In this document: positions 48,475 to 60,599 of the stretch, one piece after another
Layout of the letters: each line of letters opens with the position of its first letter
Position numbering within the stretch: position 1 is the stretch's first letter
Source: Marsupella aquatica
Lineage: Eukaryota; Marchantiophyta
DNA length: 64,000 nt
Reading direction: 5' to 3'
Assembly (NCBI GenBank): GCA_973895155.1
Contig: OZ316895.1
Span: 12,214,001 to 12,278,000 of the forward strand
Translations under genes and position numbers: made by a program
The notes under the pieces: model-generated
The model's database searches: none
What the model saw: the letters and a program-made list of their open reading frames with translations, nothing else
What the model was told of the DNA's origin: nothing

Positions 48475-49560
48475 TTAACGGGCTCGATTGCCTAAAACCG
48501 GAGTTCTTGTTGGCAATGATCCCACTTCACCATGTAAATTCGAGGCTCTTTGCTTCAGACTTCTTCAAATTCAATCTGCAAAAACAATCAGCCTAGTGTA
48601 ATTTCTCCTTAATTCGACCTGACTTTGCGGACTGCTCTGGCTACGTACCTCACCAGCCTGAGACCTGTCAGCAGAATTAATTGGATCATGAAGAACTAAA
48701 AGGAGTGCAAGAATTGAGACATACTAAAAACGCCAAGTGAAATCAAGAAATTCTCTCCAGCTGCAGGCGTTCGGAGCAGCAAGTCACCAGCAACCGTAAG
48801 AACTGTCCGCTCGCTCGTCGATCCACTCGATCACTCCTCCGTTCGGTTGCTTGATTGAGATTTTGCGCGTTAGTAAGGTACTCGAAGAGTTGGTGGCTAA
48901 CTTGGTGAAGAACTCTCCCTAGCCCAGCACAGCATAGCCCAGCACGAAAATTGGAGAATCACCAGACCAAGCGATTGTTTACAACTAACGAGCTCTTTTA
49001 CTCCCTGGATCAATTCATTCAGACAAGTCTAGCTGCTGCTGCTGTTGCTGCTACTCCCACAGGAATCTAATAAGAATAGCTACGTACAAACTAGCTAAGC
49101 TCAGCTAAGCTCAGCGAAATGCTACTGTAGCTACTTCTACGAGCTGCAACTACGTCGATCAGGCCAAACTTTCAAAGCAAGTCAAGGAGGTGAAGACAAC
49201 ACAACACCTTGATTCCTGCATCGTTCTAGCTTAGCATCAGTCTAGCTAAATAATATAGGCGAAGCGTACCCACCCAGGGCCAATATGCATCACGCCGCAC
49301 GAGCGATCTAGCGTCCCCTCGATCATTATTAATCGATCGAATTGTGTGCTGCTCTCATTCGTTTCGCTCTCTCGCTTGGCAATCAATCAGTCGCTTTGAC
49401 AAGACTGTGAGATGAAAATTATGCAGCAAAGGATGTCCGGATGACAGACTCGATCTTCAAGCTGGCTGAATGACTGATGGGTCGGTTGCTGCAGTTACTG
49501 TAGCTCGAGGGTAACTCGAGGTAGGTAAAAGGTCAACTGACATCCTAATTAGTACTTCGT
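48475..49560 (-). promoter_or_regulatory. Upstream and leader region of the AGP gene
   Basis: About 1.1 kb between the AGP start and the minisatellite. It contains short CTG and gctcagctaa-type repeats (about 49030-49120) but no convincing frame. It presumably includes the AGP 5' leader and promoter (minus strand); no element can be fixed. Confidence 0.35.
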
Positions 49561-50272
49561 GGAAAGCTTAGTACGCTGTCATTTTTCTTTGAAGGCAGGA
49601 AACTTTATAAACGAATTAAGTCACAATAGTCTTGGAACCTGAAAGTGTAAGAAAGCTTAGTACGCTGTCATTTTTCTTTGAAGACAGGAAACTTTATAAA
49701 CGAATTAGGTCTTGGAACCGAAAGTGTAAGAACGCTTAGTACGCTGTCATTTTTCTTTGAGGACAGGAAACTTTATAATCGAATTAAGTCACAATAGAGT
49801 CGGAACCGAAAGTGTAAGAAAGCTTAGTACGCTGTCATTTTTCTTTGAAGACAGGAAATTTTATAAACGAGTTAAAATCACAATAGTCTTGGAACCTGAA
49901 AGTGTAAGAAAGCTTAGTACGCTGTCATTTTTTCTTTGAAGACAGGAAACATTATAAACGAATTAAGTCACAATAGTCTTGGAACCGAAAGTGTAAGAAC
50001 GCTTAGTACGCTGTCATTTTTCTTTTGAAGACAGGAAACTTTATAAACGAATTAAGTCACAATAGTCTTGGAACCGAAAGTGTAAGAAAGCTTAGTACGC
50101 TGTCATTTTTCTTTGAAGACAGGAAACTTTTTATAAACGAGTTAAAATCACAATAGTCTTGGAACCTGAAAGTGTAAGAAAGCTTAGTACGCTGTCATTT
50201 TTCTTTGAAGACAGGAAACTTTATAAACGAATTAAGTCACAATAGTCTTGGAACCTGAACGTGTAAGATCAG
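49561..50272. repeat. 89-bp minisatellite, eight copies
   Basis: The phrase gcttagtacgctgtcat recurs at 49566, 49655, 49734, 49822, 49912, 50001, 50090 and 50182 (spacings 79-92, mostly 89). Each unit continues with ttttctttgaagacaggaaac, ttataaacgaattaa, gtcacaatagtcttggaacc and gaaagtgtaag. Copies differ by single bases and short indels; the second lacks about 8-10 bp. There are no unique spacers between units, and frames across it are artefacts. Confidence 0.95.
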
Positions 50273-53200
50273 AATACTTGTGGAACCTTAGAGTGTCATG
50301 ATATCAACGTGTAAGAACTTATATGCATGGTATGGTAACAAACTCGGATTCCAGCTCCTTCTGTTGCATGAGAGCTAAGGGGCCTGCATGGAAAGAATAC
50401 ATGAGGAATCCATTGGAAACCTTCAATTACTGGTCAAATGCATGCGGGAATGCATGTTTAAAATGTAAGTGTAAAACATACTCTGGGAGTAAGAGTAAAC
50501 ATGCCACTTGTATCCATCAGGGCATGGCATGTCTTTGGCAGTGTTGGTGTCCACCAAAGTTTCCATTTTAGTTTGATCTGAAGTCATACGCTTGACAATG
50601 CTATATATGTCCATCTCAGCTTCCACTTGAGGGCCAAACAGAAGAAATGATACCAAAAAAAAAACCAAAAATAGAAAACTGGAGTTTCCCTACTTGGAAA
50701 CCAGTTGTGCAGCTTGCTACAGGCGGTTTTTCTTCTAGAAAAAGAAAAGGTAATGAGTTGAGGCCATCTTGCATGTGATGGTCTTCAAGAAATTGGCCCT
50801 TCAAGTCAACCCCTTGACAAATCTTGACTGAGCGAGTGTTTAGGGTTTGAGACCCTCCACTGACACCTCCTAAGTGTCCACTGTCTAATAAAATATTGTC
50901 ATGATCTCATGAGGTTCTGAAGTTGATGCTAGCCCACATGGACTCAGCAGTTTTGAGCCAAAATTGTGAGCATTCATACAAGGAACAATACAATTCAAGC
51001 GCAAAACAAAATTTGAAAATGAAGACCTATCCATATACTCCTAATTTTCATGTGTTGGTGCTTCTTTTGAAAAACGTTGGAAAACTTTTGTATATAGATC
51101 CTGTTGCGCAAAAACATTGTAACGCAAATCTTTCCTTATGTGCTGCTCTTGTCATGTTGTGCCACTTTCAGTCAAGAAAGAGTCACCAGTCATGCCTGGT
51201 TGAGTAAGCTTGCAGATATGCTGTATGTCAAAATTTGCAATAAGACAGCCATGACCTTTATGGAAAGGTCTACTATGTCCCAGTTTTTGTCAAATGTTCT
51301 GGTCCATCTGGGCTTCTCTTTTCTAGCTTTTCTAAATTATTTAAAGATTGTTTTTGTGTCTTTATTTTCCAAGGAACTTGTGCGCTAGTGTTCACAACTC
51401 CCCAGCAAGTTGTGTAAGGACTTCATCTATTGATCCACACTCATTGATTCTGCAAGCAGGCAAACAGATTGTAGTAGCAACTCCAGGATCCATCATTCCA
51501 GCATGCAGCCAAGAAGTATGCCTGCCAAAGAAAAGTCGTATCTATTAGCTTGGACAGTGTAAGATCACCTAGACCCAGGAGCCTGAGTTTAGACCTTTAC
51601 ACCACTATCCATGGGATGTTTCTGATAATCACATCCTTACTTTATGGTGACTCAGGTGGTGCCTAGGGTCGTGTGGTAATCTTCTTTTTGTCTGGAGCCT
51701 TTTTAATTTATTTTTAAGGGAAAATCTGTGAAACCCCATAGAAAGGGACAATCTACATTTGAATTCAATATCTAATGAGTCACTGCTCAAGTGAGCTACC
51801 ATACATCCATGCCTCTCTGGGTTGTGGTGTTGTAATATTCTGCACAACAATAGAAGAATCAATCTGCAACCCACAATTGTTTTGAGGCATATGAACAACA
51901 TATGAAATGTCTGCAAGGAAGCCACTTGACACATTTAAAGATTGGACTCCAGAGGTGTATCCAAATCTTGCTTGGGTGGGAGAAGATCTGTGCGTCCACT
52001 TTTAACTCAAAATTCTGATATTAGGAATGGACCAAGCTGCTGGGGGAACAGACCTCCAATGGGGTGGTCTAAAACTTGGACAAAAATGTGTCCAGGTATG
52101 CAAACTTGCGCCCCACTTAATTCCATGTAGGTTAGGCAAAAGTTTAGAAGGAATCTACGCACATTTTGTGTAGTGAACTGCAAGAGTATCTCCCCAATGA
52201 CACCCCCACCACATCTGTAAACCAGAGAAAAAATTAGTTTGAGGACCTCTTGGTTATGTAAGCTTGTTTTATTGAACTATTTGGAACCATGAATAGCTGC
52301 ACATTGAATAGATAGATGAGATGAGAAAGATTAAATGGAAGATTCTAAATGAACTGAATTTTAAAGATGGTTTGGAAAATTTAGTCTAAGATAAATAGGA
52401 GTACATTCATGGTAATACCAAGGGTAATTCTCCATGGAAAATGTTTCCCTTAGTACCTCTATGTCTACCTAATACATATAACATTCTCTATAGTTCATGC
52501 AAAATATTACTTTGCCCATAATAGTTGAAAGGTCTTAGAGTCCCTTGCTATTCTTCTACCCATAGTAGTTATGGTGTTTAGGGTTTAAGGTCCTTGCACC
52601 ACATGTAGCATTGGAAATGTGAAGACATCCCTGTGTCTTCACATTTCCAATTGTGGCCCCAACGTGCAACATGAAATGAGATTTGGTCCCAATGTTCAGC
52701 ATGAAATTTGAAATGAAATTTCTAGCAAAGGTCATCCATAATCAAATTCCTCTTGTATGAAATGAAAGCTTTTCACACAAAATGTCATCCTGGTAAGCAT
52801 GAACGTCCCCATAGATCCCTCAAAGCTTAGAAATCCTTTCTCACCAAAAAGTTTGAAATGGAATTCCATCTGAGCTTATAGCTCTTCGTCCAACACTTTC
52901 GAGGAGGGAAGGAAATCCGAAGTTTCAAATTATGCCAGTTGATGCACAGTGTGTGGAAAGACATAAAGAGTCCCAAACCAGAACATCCCAAACACCGCCG
53001 CCCTGTTCTCGCTTGCCGTCTCAAGGGGCGCAGTACAGCATTGCAGAATTGAATTCCTCACGGCCTCTAATTTCTCACAATCATGGACATGACGCTTATC
53101 TGCGTTTTGGGGCGAATTATCACATCTCGTGGGCCAGAACAAAGTTAAAACACTGGTTCTGCCACCTGCAACCGTCTGGAGCTATTCCTCAATGCAAATG

Positions 53201-53936
53201 AGTCTCTGCCGACCACTTGGTGAGGAACCCCAGCACTGGAAATGTTGAATGCTGAACAGATGCAAGAGAGTTTACTCGAGAAGGAAGCTGAAAAATAATT
53301 CCGTGATGCATTGACAATCGAAGAGAGGTTAATTTACCTCAGTCCGTATTTGGGCAGTATCCTCTGTGATATGGTTGGCGGTATTTATCTCAATCCTTTT
53401 GCATTGTAGTTCCGAATCCTCAGTCACCTCGTTGTAATGAAAGTACTGCGCAGTTCATTCCCCGGCTGTAGTTGCTCACTTGGAGCTAGTTGGAATACAT
53501 GTGCTTCGGCAGAGAGAGACAAGTACTTTGCATACTGAAATCATCATCAATACGAAGACGTTGATTAAAGATCCGCAGAGGATGTTCGCCTCCCTTCCCT
53601 TTGAGTGAGTTAGACCCCCGTAGCTTAAGTACTGTAGTTCTAGACCAAGCTCCCTCCCATGTGCTGTTTGTCTATGAAAATTGGGTGAAATCATTTTTCT
53701 GTCTTTACTACAGTTACTTGACATTGTGCACAACTGTAGCTGTTGGACTGATTGATTGGAGTTCCATCGTGCAGGACTGGATGCTTGGAGTGCGTAATCC
53801 TCGTCTCAGTAGTTATGTAGTTATGGGACAGCCCACAAACAAAAGCGAGGTCAGCACACAGCCATTGATGCTCTATGGTGGAAAGGTTCGGGTATTATAG
53901 ATGCCAGGCGAGAGGCGCAACTCTAGCTAGGGCACA
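50273..53936. other. Anonymous DNA upstream of PIG-A
   Basis: No gene was recognised. It contains one arm of a dispersed repeat (about 51640-51860). The last few hundred bases are presumably the PIG-A promoter and 5' leader. Confidence 0.35.
51640..51860 (+). repeat. Dispersed repeat, copy 1 (inverted relative to copy 2)
   Basis: The segment around aagggaaaatctgtgaaacccca (51716 onward) through tcaagtgagctacca and catgcctctctgg is a diverged reverse-complement match to 58950-59110. The two copies flank the PIG-A gene in opposite orientation. It is probably an old transposon fragment. Confidence 0.6.
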
Positions 53937-56900
53937 ATGACGGAGGCCCAGAGGCGATATTCTGTGCTTATGGTCTCCGACTTTTTCTATCCTAATTTTG
54001 GAGGAGTGGAGAATCACATTTATTATCTTGCACAATGCTTGATGCAACGAGGTCATAAGGTAAATTCGCTGTTTTCCTCGAATAGCTCACACAGTATTCA
54101 TGTGAAATCATCGTGCTCTCAAAAAGCTAGGGCATCGAGACCCTTCTCTACCAATCCTGCTCAGCAAAAGGTAATTCTTGGTGTGGGCAAGTCGTGAAAG
54201 AGATCATAGTTCAGATTTCATGGACAAGTACTGAGTTCAAAGCCTAAAATTTGCCGTCCCACGCCCATTGATTCATTGGAATGGGATTTTATTGTGAAGG
54301 TGGTGGTGGCAACACATGCGTATGGTCGCAGAAGTGGAGTACGTTATATGACAAACGGTCTCAAAGTCTACTATATTCCCTGGCTTCCATTTTACTTACA
54401 AACCACATTTCCGACTTTATTTGGTACCTTCCCCATATTCCGAACGATCTTTTTGCGAGAGCGCATCACACTTGTGCATGGGCATCAGGCATTTTCCGCC
54501 CTATGCCATGAAGCTCTCATGCATGCACGAACCATGGGCTACAAAGTTGTGTTCACAGATCACTCACTCTATGGTTTCGCAGACTTAGGCAGTATTCACA
54601 TGAACAAGGTTTTGCAGTTTACTCTTGCTGATGTTCAGCAAGCTATCTGTGTTTCCCATACCAGCAAAGAGAACACTGTCCTTAGATCGGGCTTACCTCC
54701 CCAGAAAGTTTTCGTCATTCCCAATGCAGTGGATACCGCGAATTTTCAACCTAATCCGAGTCTCCCTAAAACACGTGAGGTAGTTATAGTGGTAATCAGC
54801 AGGCTGGTCTACCGCAAGGGGGCTGATCTTCTTGTCGAGGTCATCCCAGACGTGTGCAGGCTGTTCCCACAGGTAAAATTCACGCACATGCAATAAATTG
54901 TGCAGGGTCAAGTGATGGCTCGGTGAATTAATGTTGTTAATCTAACTCTCATTTTTGTGAAGAATGACCATCTAAATGCTCGCTATAGGAATACTTTAAC
55001 TTCTAGGGATGCGATATTTGAAGTGTTGTTTGTAGATTTATCCAAACTCATTCTATTTTCTGGGTCATTGCACTCTATACGAGCGTTTCTACTCCCATAC
55101 CTCTAACGTTGGAGTATATCCAGAGTGACTTGACCATGCTCGTGCTCTGAGTCGTTTCCATGTAGATGTTACTTTTGTTGGTCACTACCGCCTTGCAACA
55201 AGGACCGTGAATTTGCTTTGAGATCTTGATCCTTTTATAGTTTAAGTCCTCTAAGAACTTGTCCACGAAAATGGAATATAGGTCCGATTCATCATCGGTG
55301 GGGATGGTCCAAAGCGAGTACGGTTAGAGGAAATGCGAGAGAAATACAGCCTTCAAGATCGTGTGGAGATGCTGGGTGCAGTGCCCCATTCTAATGTTCG
55401 TGACGTTCTTACACGTGGTCAGATTTTCCTTAACAGGTGCGTTACTACCTGCACAGAGCATTCGTTAAGCATTGATTTTACAGATTTTCAAACGAAAATT
55501 TACGCTATGGTGCTAGGAGAATCTGTTTCTTGCCAAAATAAATGCGCTTGGACATTCATTCAAAGTTGCTTGCTCGTTTGCTAAAGCCAACAAAGAAGTT
55601 GTGTGCATGATATAGGAGCTGTGGAGGTACCCAATTGAGTTAGAGCTTGAAAGGGGATGTTGATTGTCTGAGTTCCTCTAATAATTCGTTAACTGAGGTT
55701 CTACATTTGAATGTATGGCATTTTCAGTTCTTTGACAGAGGCATTCTGTATTGCTATAGTGGAAGCTGCTTGCTGTGGCCTGCTGACAGTAAGCACGCGA
55801 GTTGGTGGCGTTCCAGAGGCATGTATGGCATCTTTATCCCACTGTGTTTCTGTTAACTATCAGGCTTGGAAGGTGCAGCGATGTTGAATGAAATACAACA
55901 TGATTTTTAAAACATGATACTTTTACTGCAGGTACTACCCTCTGACATGATTATATTAGCAGAGCCAGTGCCTGCGCGGATGGTTGCTGGTATTGCGCAG
56001 GCTATTGAACTCCTACCACAAATAAACCCTTTTGATATGCATCGCCGGGTATGTTTCACCATCTGTACAAGGAACCTTACACTTGGGATATGATGGGGTC
56101 TGTCACGAGTTGGAGCAATCACTTCTCTTTGTTAATACGTATTCAGTGGTCAGTAATCTAGCAGGATAGGTTTTAGCATCGTCGGTCCTGGTTTCATGGG
56201 CATGCGCTCTCTGCCCTATTACGTCTGGACGAAAGGAAATGGACAAACATGGTTATCTCTGATAGTACTCACTCAATTCTGGTTTTTATCCCAGGTCAGG
56301 AATCTTTACAGTTGGACAGACGTAGCGCAAAGAACAGAGACAGTTTATGACCATGCCACTGATTCACCAGATCAAGATCTGCTTCAACGCCTAACCAGGT
56401 ACCTGTTTCCAACTTCTGGACATCCCAAAAGGAAAGCCAGTATTTATTGAAATAGTTAGTAGAACTCGGCTCAGTAACCAACAGTACTTTACACGTTTTT
56501 CAACTTCTTGAAGGTGTCTAGTTAGATTTGATCCACTTTCATTTGGTATGTGATGACATTTGCTGAGTCAGGTTATTTTCCCGAATTCGTGGTAGCCATT
56601 GTGTGGAACAAATATTGTGCTTGACACTTTTGGCGTCACGTTTGTGATGTGTTTGGATATAATCTGATGCTGTCACAGGTACTATGCATGTGGGCCTTGG
56701 GCTGGTAAACTTTTCTGTCTGGTCATTCTTCTAGACTTCATCGTCTGGCACATCCTCAAGTGGTGGCAGGTATGTTACACTGACCTGTTTGTGCTAAACC
56801 TTACTTTTATTGTTCGATAGAATGTGGAGGTTTTAGCTGGGGGTACTCTTGTGCAACTCGTTTTGCAATTTTGTCCCCCGTTTTGCTAGTCTGGAGCATT

Positions 56901-57151
56901 ACACTTTAGTTTGTTACAGAAGATTGACTTCAAAGCCGCCTCTTTTTCTTTGGGCATCAATGTTGAACTTCACAACACTAAGTCGGCTCTGCTCTAAGGT
57001 GGTAACTAAATACTTGCCTCACTTTCTCGATGTGACATTTTGCTTACCTGTCTTTGGTGTGATTATATTATCAACAAAGCCGGCAGAGCAGATAGATGTG
57101 GCTCCTGAATTCAGCTTGTGCGAACAAGGATCTGCTGACAGAGAGAAATGA
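53937..57151 (+). CDS. PIGA: PIG-A, GPI N-acetylglucosaminyltransferase catalytic subunit, eight exons
   Basis: Exons 53937-54059, 54300-54872, 55282-55436, 55728-55818, 55932-56048, 56295-56398, 56679-56769 and 57080-57151 join in frame to 1,326 nt (441 residues). The enzyme transfers GlcNAc from UDP-GlcNAc to phosphatidylinositol on the cytosolic face of the ER, the first step of GPI-anchor synthesis. The GT4 fold is clear: [56 protein letters not shown]-like [32 protein letters not shown] and the E-x7-E motif (E288, E296). The C-terminal anchor is [16 protein letters not shown] (about 399-414). Introns 1 and 7 end in AAG, and intron 4 starts with GC. The Arabidopsis orthologue is SETH2. 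Confidence 0.95.
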
Positions 57152-58399
57152 CTCAACGCCATCGACCAGTATTCAATCTGCTGAATCTTTGCGTGTCATC
57201 TCCTCAGATAGGGAGATCACTCAACTCAATCAATAAATATTCAATTAATTTGTAGATTCTCTGTGTGCATTAGCCGCAAAGATGACTGATCACCATTACT
57301 GCAAAGTTATTCAGAATGTTGCAAATTTTTCCCGTGTCTTTTCCCTCCTCAGTAGGAAAGCGATCATTAAGTACAGTGTTTGAAGTTTGCATCCTTCTGA
57401 TGGCAGTGTTTGAAGTCTGCATCCTTCCGATGGCTGGTCTTCAAGCCACAGGATTTGTGATCGTGCAACATGGATAGTGTGGTGCAATTGTTCATTTAAT
57501 GGTATGAAGCTGCCCTAGATCGTGCATCGAGTTACTGATTGTCCTTGGTAATCTTGAGTAGCGAATAAGTTAGAATCCTTGGAGCATTAGGAGTCAGTAA
57601 ATAAGATGTGGACATGATCTCACACTCTAGTATTGGTCTGCCGCAGGTATTGCTAACCTTCCCAAAGTCTCCCATTCAGTCCAACTTCCTCACCTGATCA
57701 TCGAATTATGCCTAGTAACAAGCTAAAACTTTGGCACCGGAGTGAATTTGAATAGACAAAGCTCTCTGGGCCAATGCAGGAAGAACTTGCTAGCAATCAA
57801 TCTTACCCTGTGAAAGCTATGCACCACTCTACAGAACCTGTGTAAACCGTGTTAATTTTTCATGACAATATAAAATGGCCCACCACTCGTGGGCCCTCAG
57901 AATATGCGTGTAGGTCCCATGATCCATTCCTTGTGCCGCTTCAGCCATTCCACTAGATTGGTATGAGTTACATCTGACCTTGCTAGTTTTGCCCATTGAG
58001 GTACTCCTCGGGTAGCTCGCTGATGACCAATCGTCCTTTCTGACCTACAATAATAGACAATTCAATCGAACTTGAATGTATGGAATACATTAATGCACAT
58101 GAATGTGAGTGTATGTGTGACTGTGTGTGCCTCAAAGGGAATGCAGAAGACTACTGTTCTTGACTTATTCCATATAGTGAAACCAAAGCTTGTAGATTCT
58201 CTAGTTATAGAAAACTTTAATATTAAGACTATGTTCGTGAGTAGGGGCGGGCTAGGGGCGCCTGGGTTAATTCTAATGATACAGAGCATTTCTTTTCTGG
58301 GTGAACCCGATTGTCCCTACAGAAATAGCCAGTTGGTCCTCTTCTTGCAATGTTGGTATAAGAGTGTCACCAGCAATGTTTTTGGTGGTGAGAGTTGGC
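57152..58399. other. PIG-A 3' flank and anonymous DNA
   Basis: A short near-identical doublet (cagtgtttgaagt.tgcatccttc.gatggc) lies at about 57377-57433. No gene was recognised. Confidence 0.35.
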
Positions 58400-58404
58400 T
58401 AGAT

Positions 58405-58655
58405 TTCACCTCTCTTAAAGTCTTCACCACTGTTGGCAAAACATTGTGACTTTCTCACCTAGTCACAGACCCTATTAACCAAGATCATGCCTCTCATTAA
58501 ACTCTTCACCACTTTTGGCAAAAAATTGCCAGTTTCTCACCTAGTGACAGTCCCCATTAACCAAGTTCTCACCTCCCTATAAACTCTTCACCATTTTTGG
58601 CCAAAACTAGCTAATTTCTCTCCTAGTCACAGACCTCATTAGCCAATATGTAACA
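58405..58655. repeat. 82-bp tandem repeat, three copies
   Basis: The phrase cttcacca...ttggc occurs at 58422, 58504 and 58586, exactly 82 bp apart. It is followed in each copy by tttctc.cctagt.acag.c and attaaccaa (attagccaa in copy 3). Divergence is moderate. No coding role was seen. Confidence 0.85.
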
Positions 58656-58949
58656 ATTCCAATAATTGTCATAAATGAATCCCAAAACATTATTTAAGAA
58701 ATACAATTTTCAAGTACTTTGTCACTAAAGTTATTCCAATCGAATGTTCATAGAGGTTTTTTGCATCTACAAATATGCCACGGATTTATATATGGATGAC
58801 AAACACCAACGTAACCAAGTGAATTACATGATATATTTGTAAATACAATGAAAACAGGGGCATTACCATAAATTCAAATTCGTATATTTAGTGGTAATGT
58901 ACTTGAAGTATAAAAAAATATTGAACTTTTAATTATATTGCCACTAAAG

Positions 58950-59110
58950 ATGTTGAGCTTAGTCCAGATAGGCATGATTTTGTGATATCTCACTTGAGTT
59001 GAGACTAATAGTTTTGGGTTCAATTATTGTGGCTGACTCTTCCTTTTCTGTGGGGTTTCACAGATTTCCCCTTAAAATAAAATATAAAATAAAATAAATA
59101 TGTTCTTACA
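58950..59110 (-). repeat. Dispersed repeat, copy 2 (inverted relative to copy 1)
   Basis: The minus strand reads aaggggaaatctgtgaaacccca, then caactcaagtgagatatca and catgcctatctgg, in the same order as the copy at 51640-51860. The two copies are diverged. Confidence 0.6.
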
Positions 59111-60599
59111 ATATTATCATTATTTTTTATTATATTTACAAACATGCTATGGTTTTTTTATATTTTCACCTTGGTTACTTTGTTGAATTTGTAGTCTTTA
59201 TATGAAACTGCAACATATTTGTTATAAATAATTAAATCCTGGTAGGACTATAAATGTTAACATCAAAAACAAAATATTACAAAGCATATGCTCCATCCCC
59301 ACAGTATACATTCGCAACCTAATATGCTCTTTCCTCTGCCTCTTCCCTCTTGGCTGAATGTGTTCGGCCTGCAGCCTTGTTTGGGTCTGGCCTTTTAATC
59401 CCGGTTTTCTTTTGGGATTTACTTTTCTTATGAGTAAAATGTTCCATTCAAGAAAAAATAATAATAATATACATTGGCCACAGTATAGGAAAATGATGTT
59501 CTCATGGACAGTAAACAAAAACCATATAATTGGGATGGACTAATTGGGATTACAATAGGGTACATATGACTTTCAAAAATACATGGGAGTATTTTGACAA
59601 ACCTAGAGGTCTATCCAGGCTTCATTTTGCGCCATATAGCTAAAAGAAATAAAAGAAAAAAACCTTAAAAATTACTCTTCACCTCTTGATCTTGATCTGA
59701 GCTATGACTCTCCTTGTGTCACTCACTCTGTCTTTGGGAGCGATGGTCTGATTCGTTTATTCGTTTGCTGCTACATTATAATAGTAGAATTGAAGCTATT
59801 GAAGCAATTTTGCTGAAGCTCCGCACAGCAAACAATCCGAGCTCTGTTTAATTAACACTCTGTCGTTCGAGTCCTTCGCAACCAGGTCGAAACATTTTCT
59901 CAAGCTCCCGCAAAGAAAGTGTAGCTCGACCTGTGTGTCGGTTTCGTTCGCTAGTACATTAGATTCAAGCATTTGGTCGAAACTCGGCACAGAAATCTTA
60001 GCTTTAGAATAGGAACACTCTGTCCGTGCACGGGACGGGCTTTTCGAGCATTCAGTGATATTTGGAATTTGACGTACTAAGATATCTGCAATGATGGCTT
60101 CTGCAGTTCACTTGACTGTGTGTGCGGCGATCGGGACTCCCGGTTATCATGGTCTAACAAGCAACTGTCAAATTTTACGAATCCCGCCCGGTTTCTTCCC
60201 CTGTCCCGTGCGATTTCTCCCTGCGGACGGACAATACTTTTGTTAGGGAGAGACCTCTCTTCGCTCGGGAATTACGAGTAGAACTTACGTAACGAGACTG
60301 CGGAGGATTCCTGCTGAAGGAAGCTGTTGTACCACGCGTGGTTTGGTCATGGTAAATTCCTCCCTCCCCTTCATGCTTCTGTTCGAACCCTGATTTCAGG
60401 CTTCCAAACTCTTTCACCCCCCCCCCCCCCCCCCCCTCACCCCCGGACTCTTTTGTTGCTAAGGCGATTTATCTGTCCAATTTGTTTCCCTCTGTTTTGA
60501 GTGAGATCGTGATCTGAGCGTGTGCCGGTGAGGGCGTGTGGGGCAGGCTTTAAAACCTTCGCCAGAGGGTCGCTCTGGTGCAATTAAGATGTTGGAAGC
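59111..60599. promoter_or_regulatory. AT-rich DNA, then PAM16 upstream region
   Basis: The left part is AT-rich and anonymous. From about 60.0 kb the base composition becomes balanced and the PAM16 promoter or leader presumably begins. A run of twenty C residues lies at 60417-60436. Confidence 0.35.
60417..60436. repeat. Poly-C tract (C20)
   Basis: Twenty consecutive C residues followed by tcaccccc, in the presumed 5' region of PAM16. The length may be inexact because homopolymers are error-prone. Confidence 0.85.

Noticed and set aside
49561-50272. Repeat array that could be mistaken for a CRISPR
   Set aside because: The units are contiguous 89-bp repeats with no unique spacers, and the context is a plant nuclear genome.
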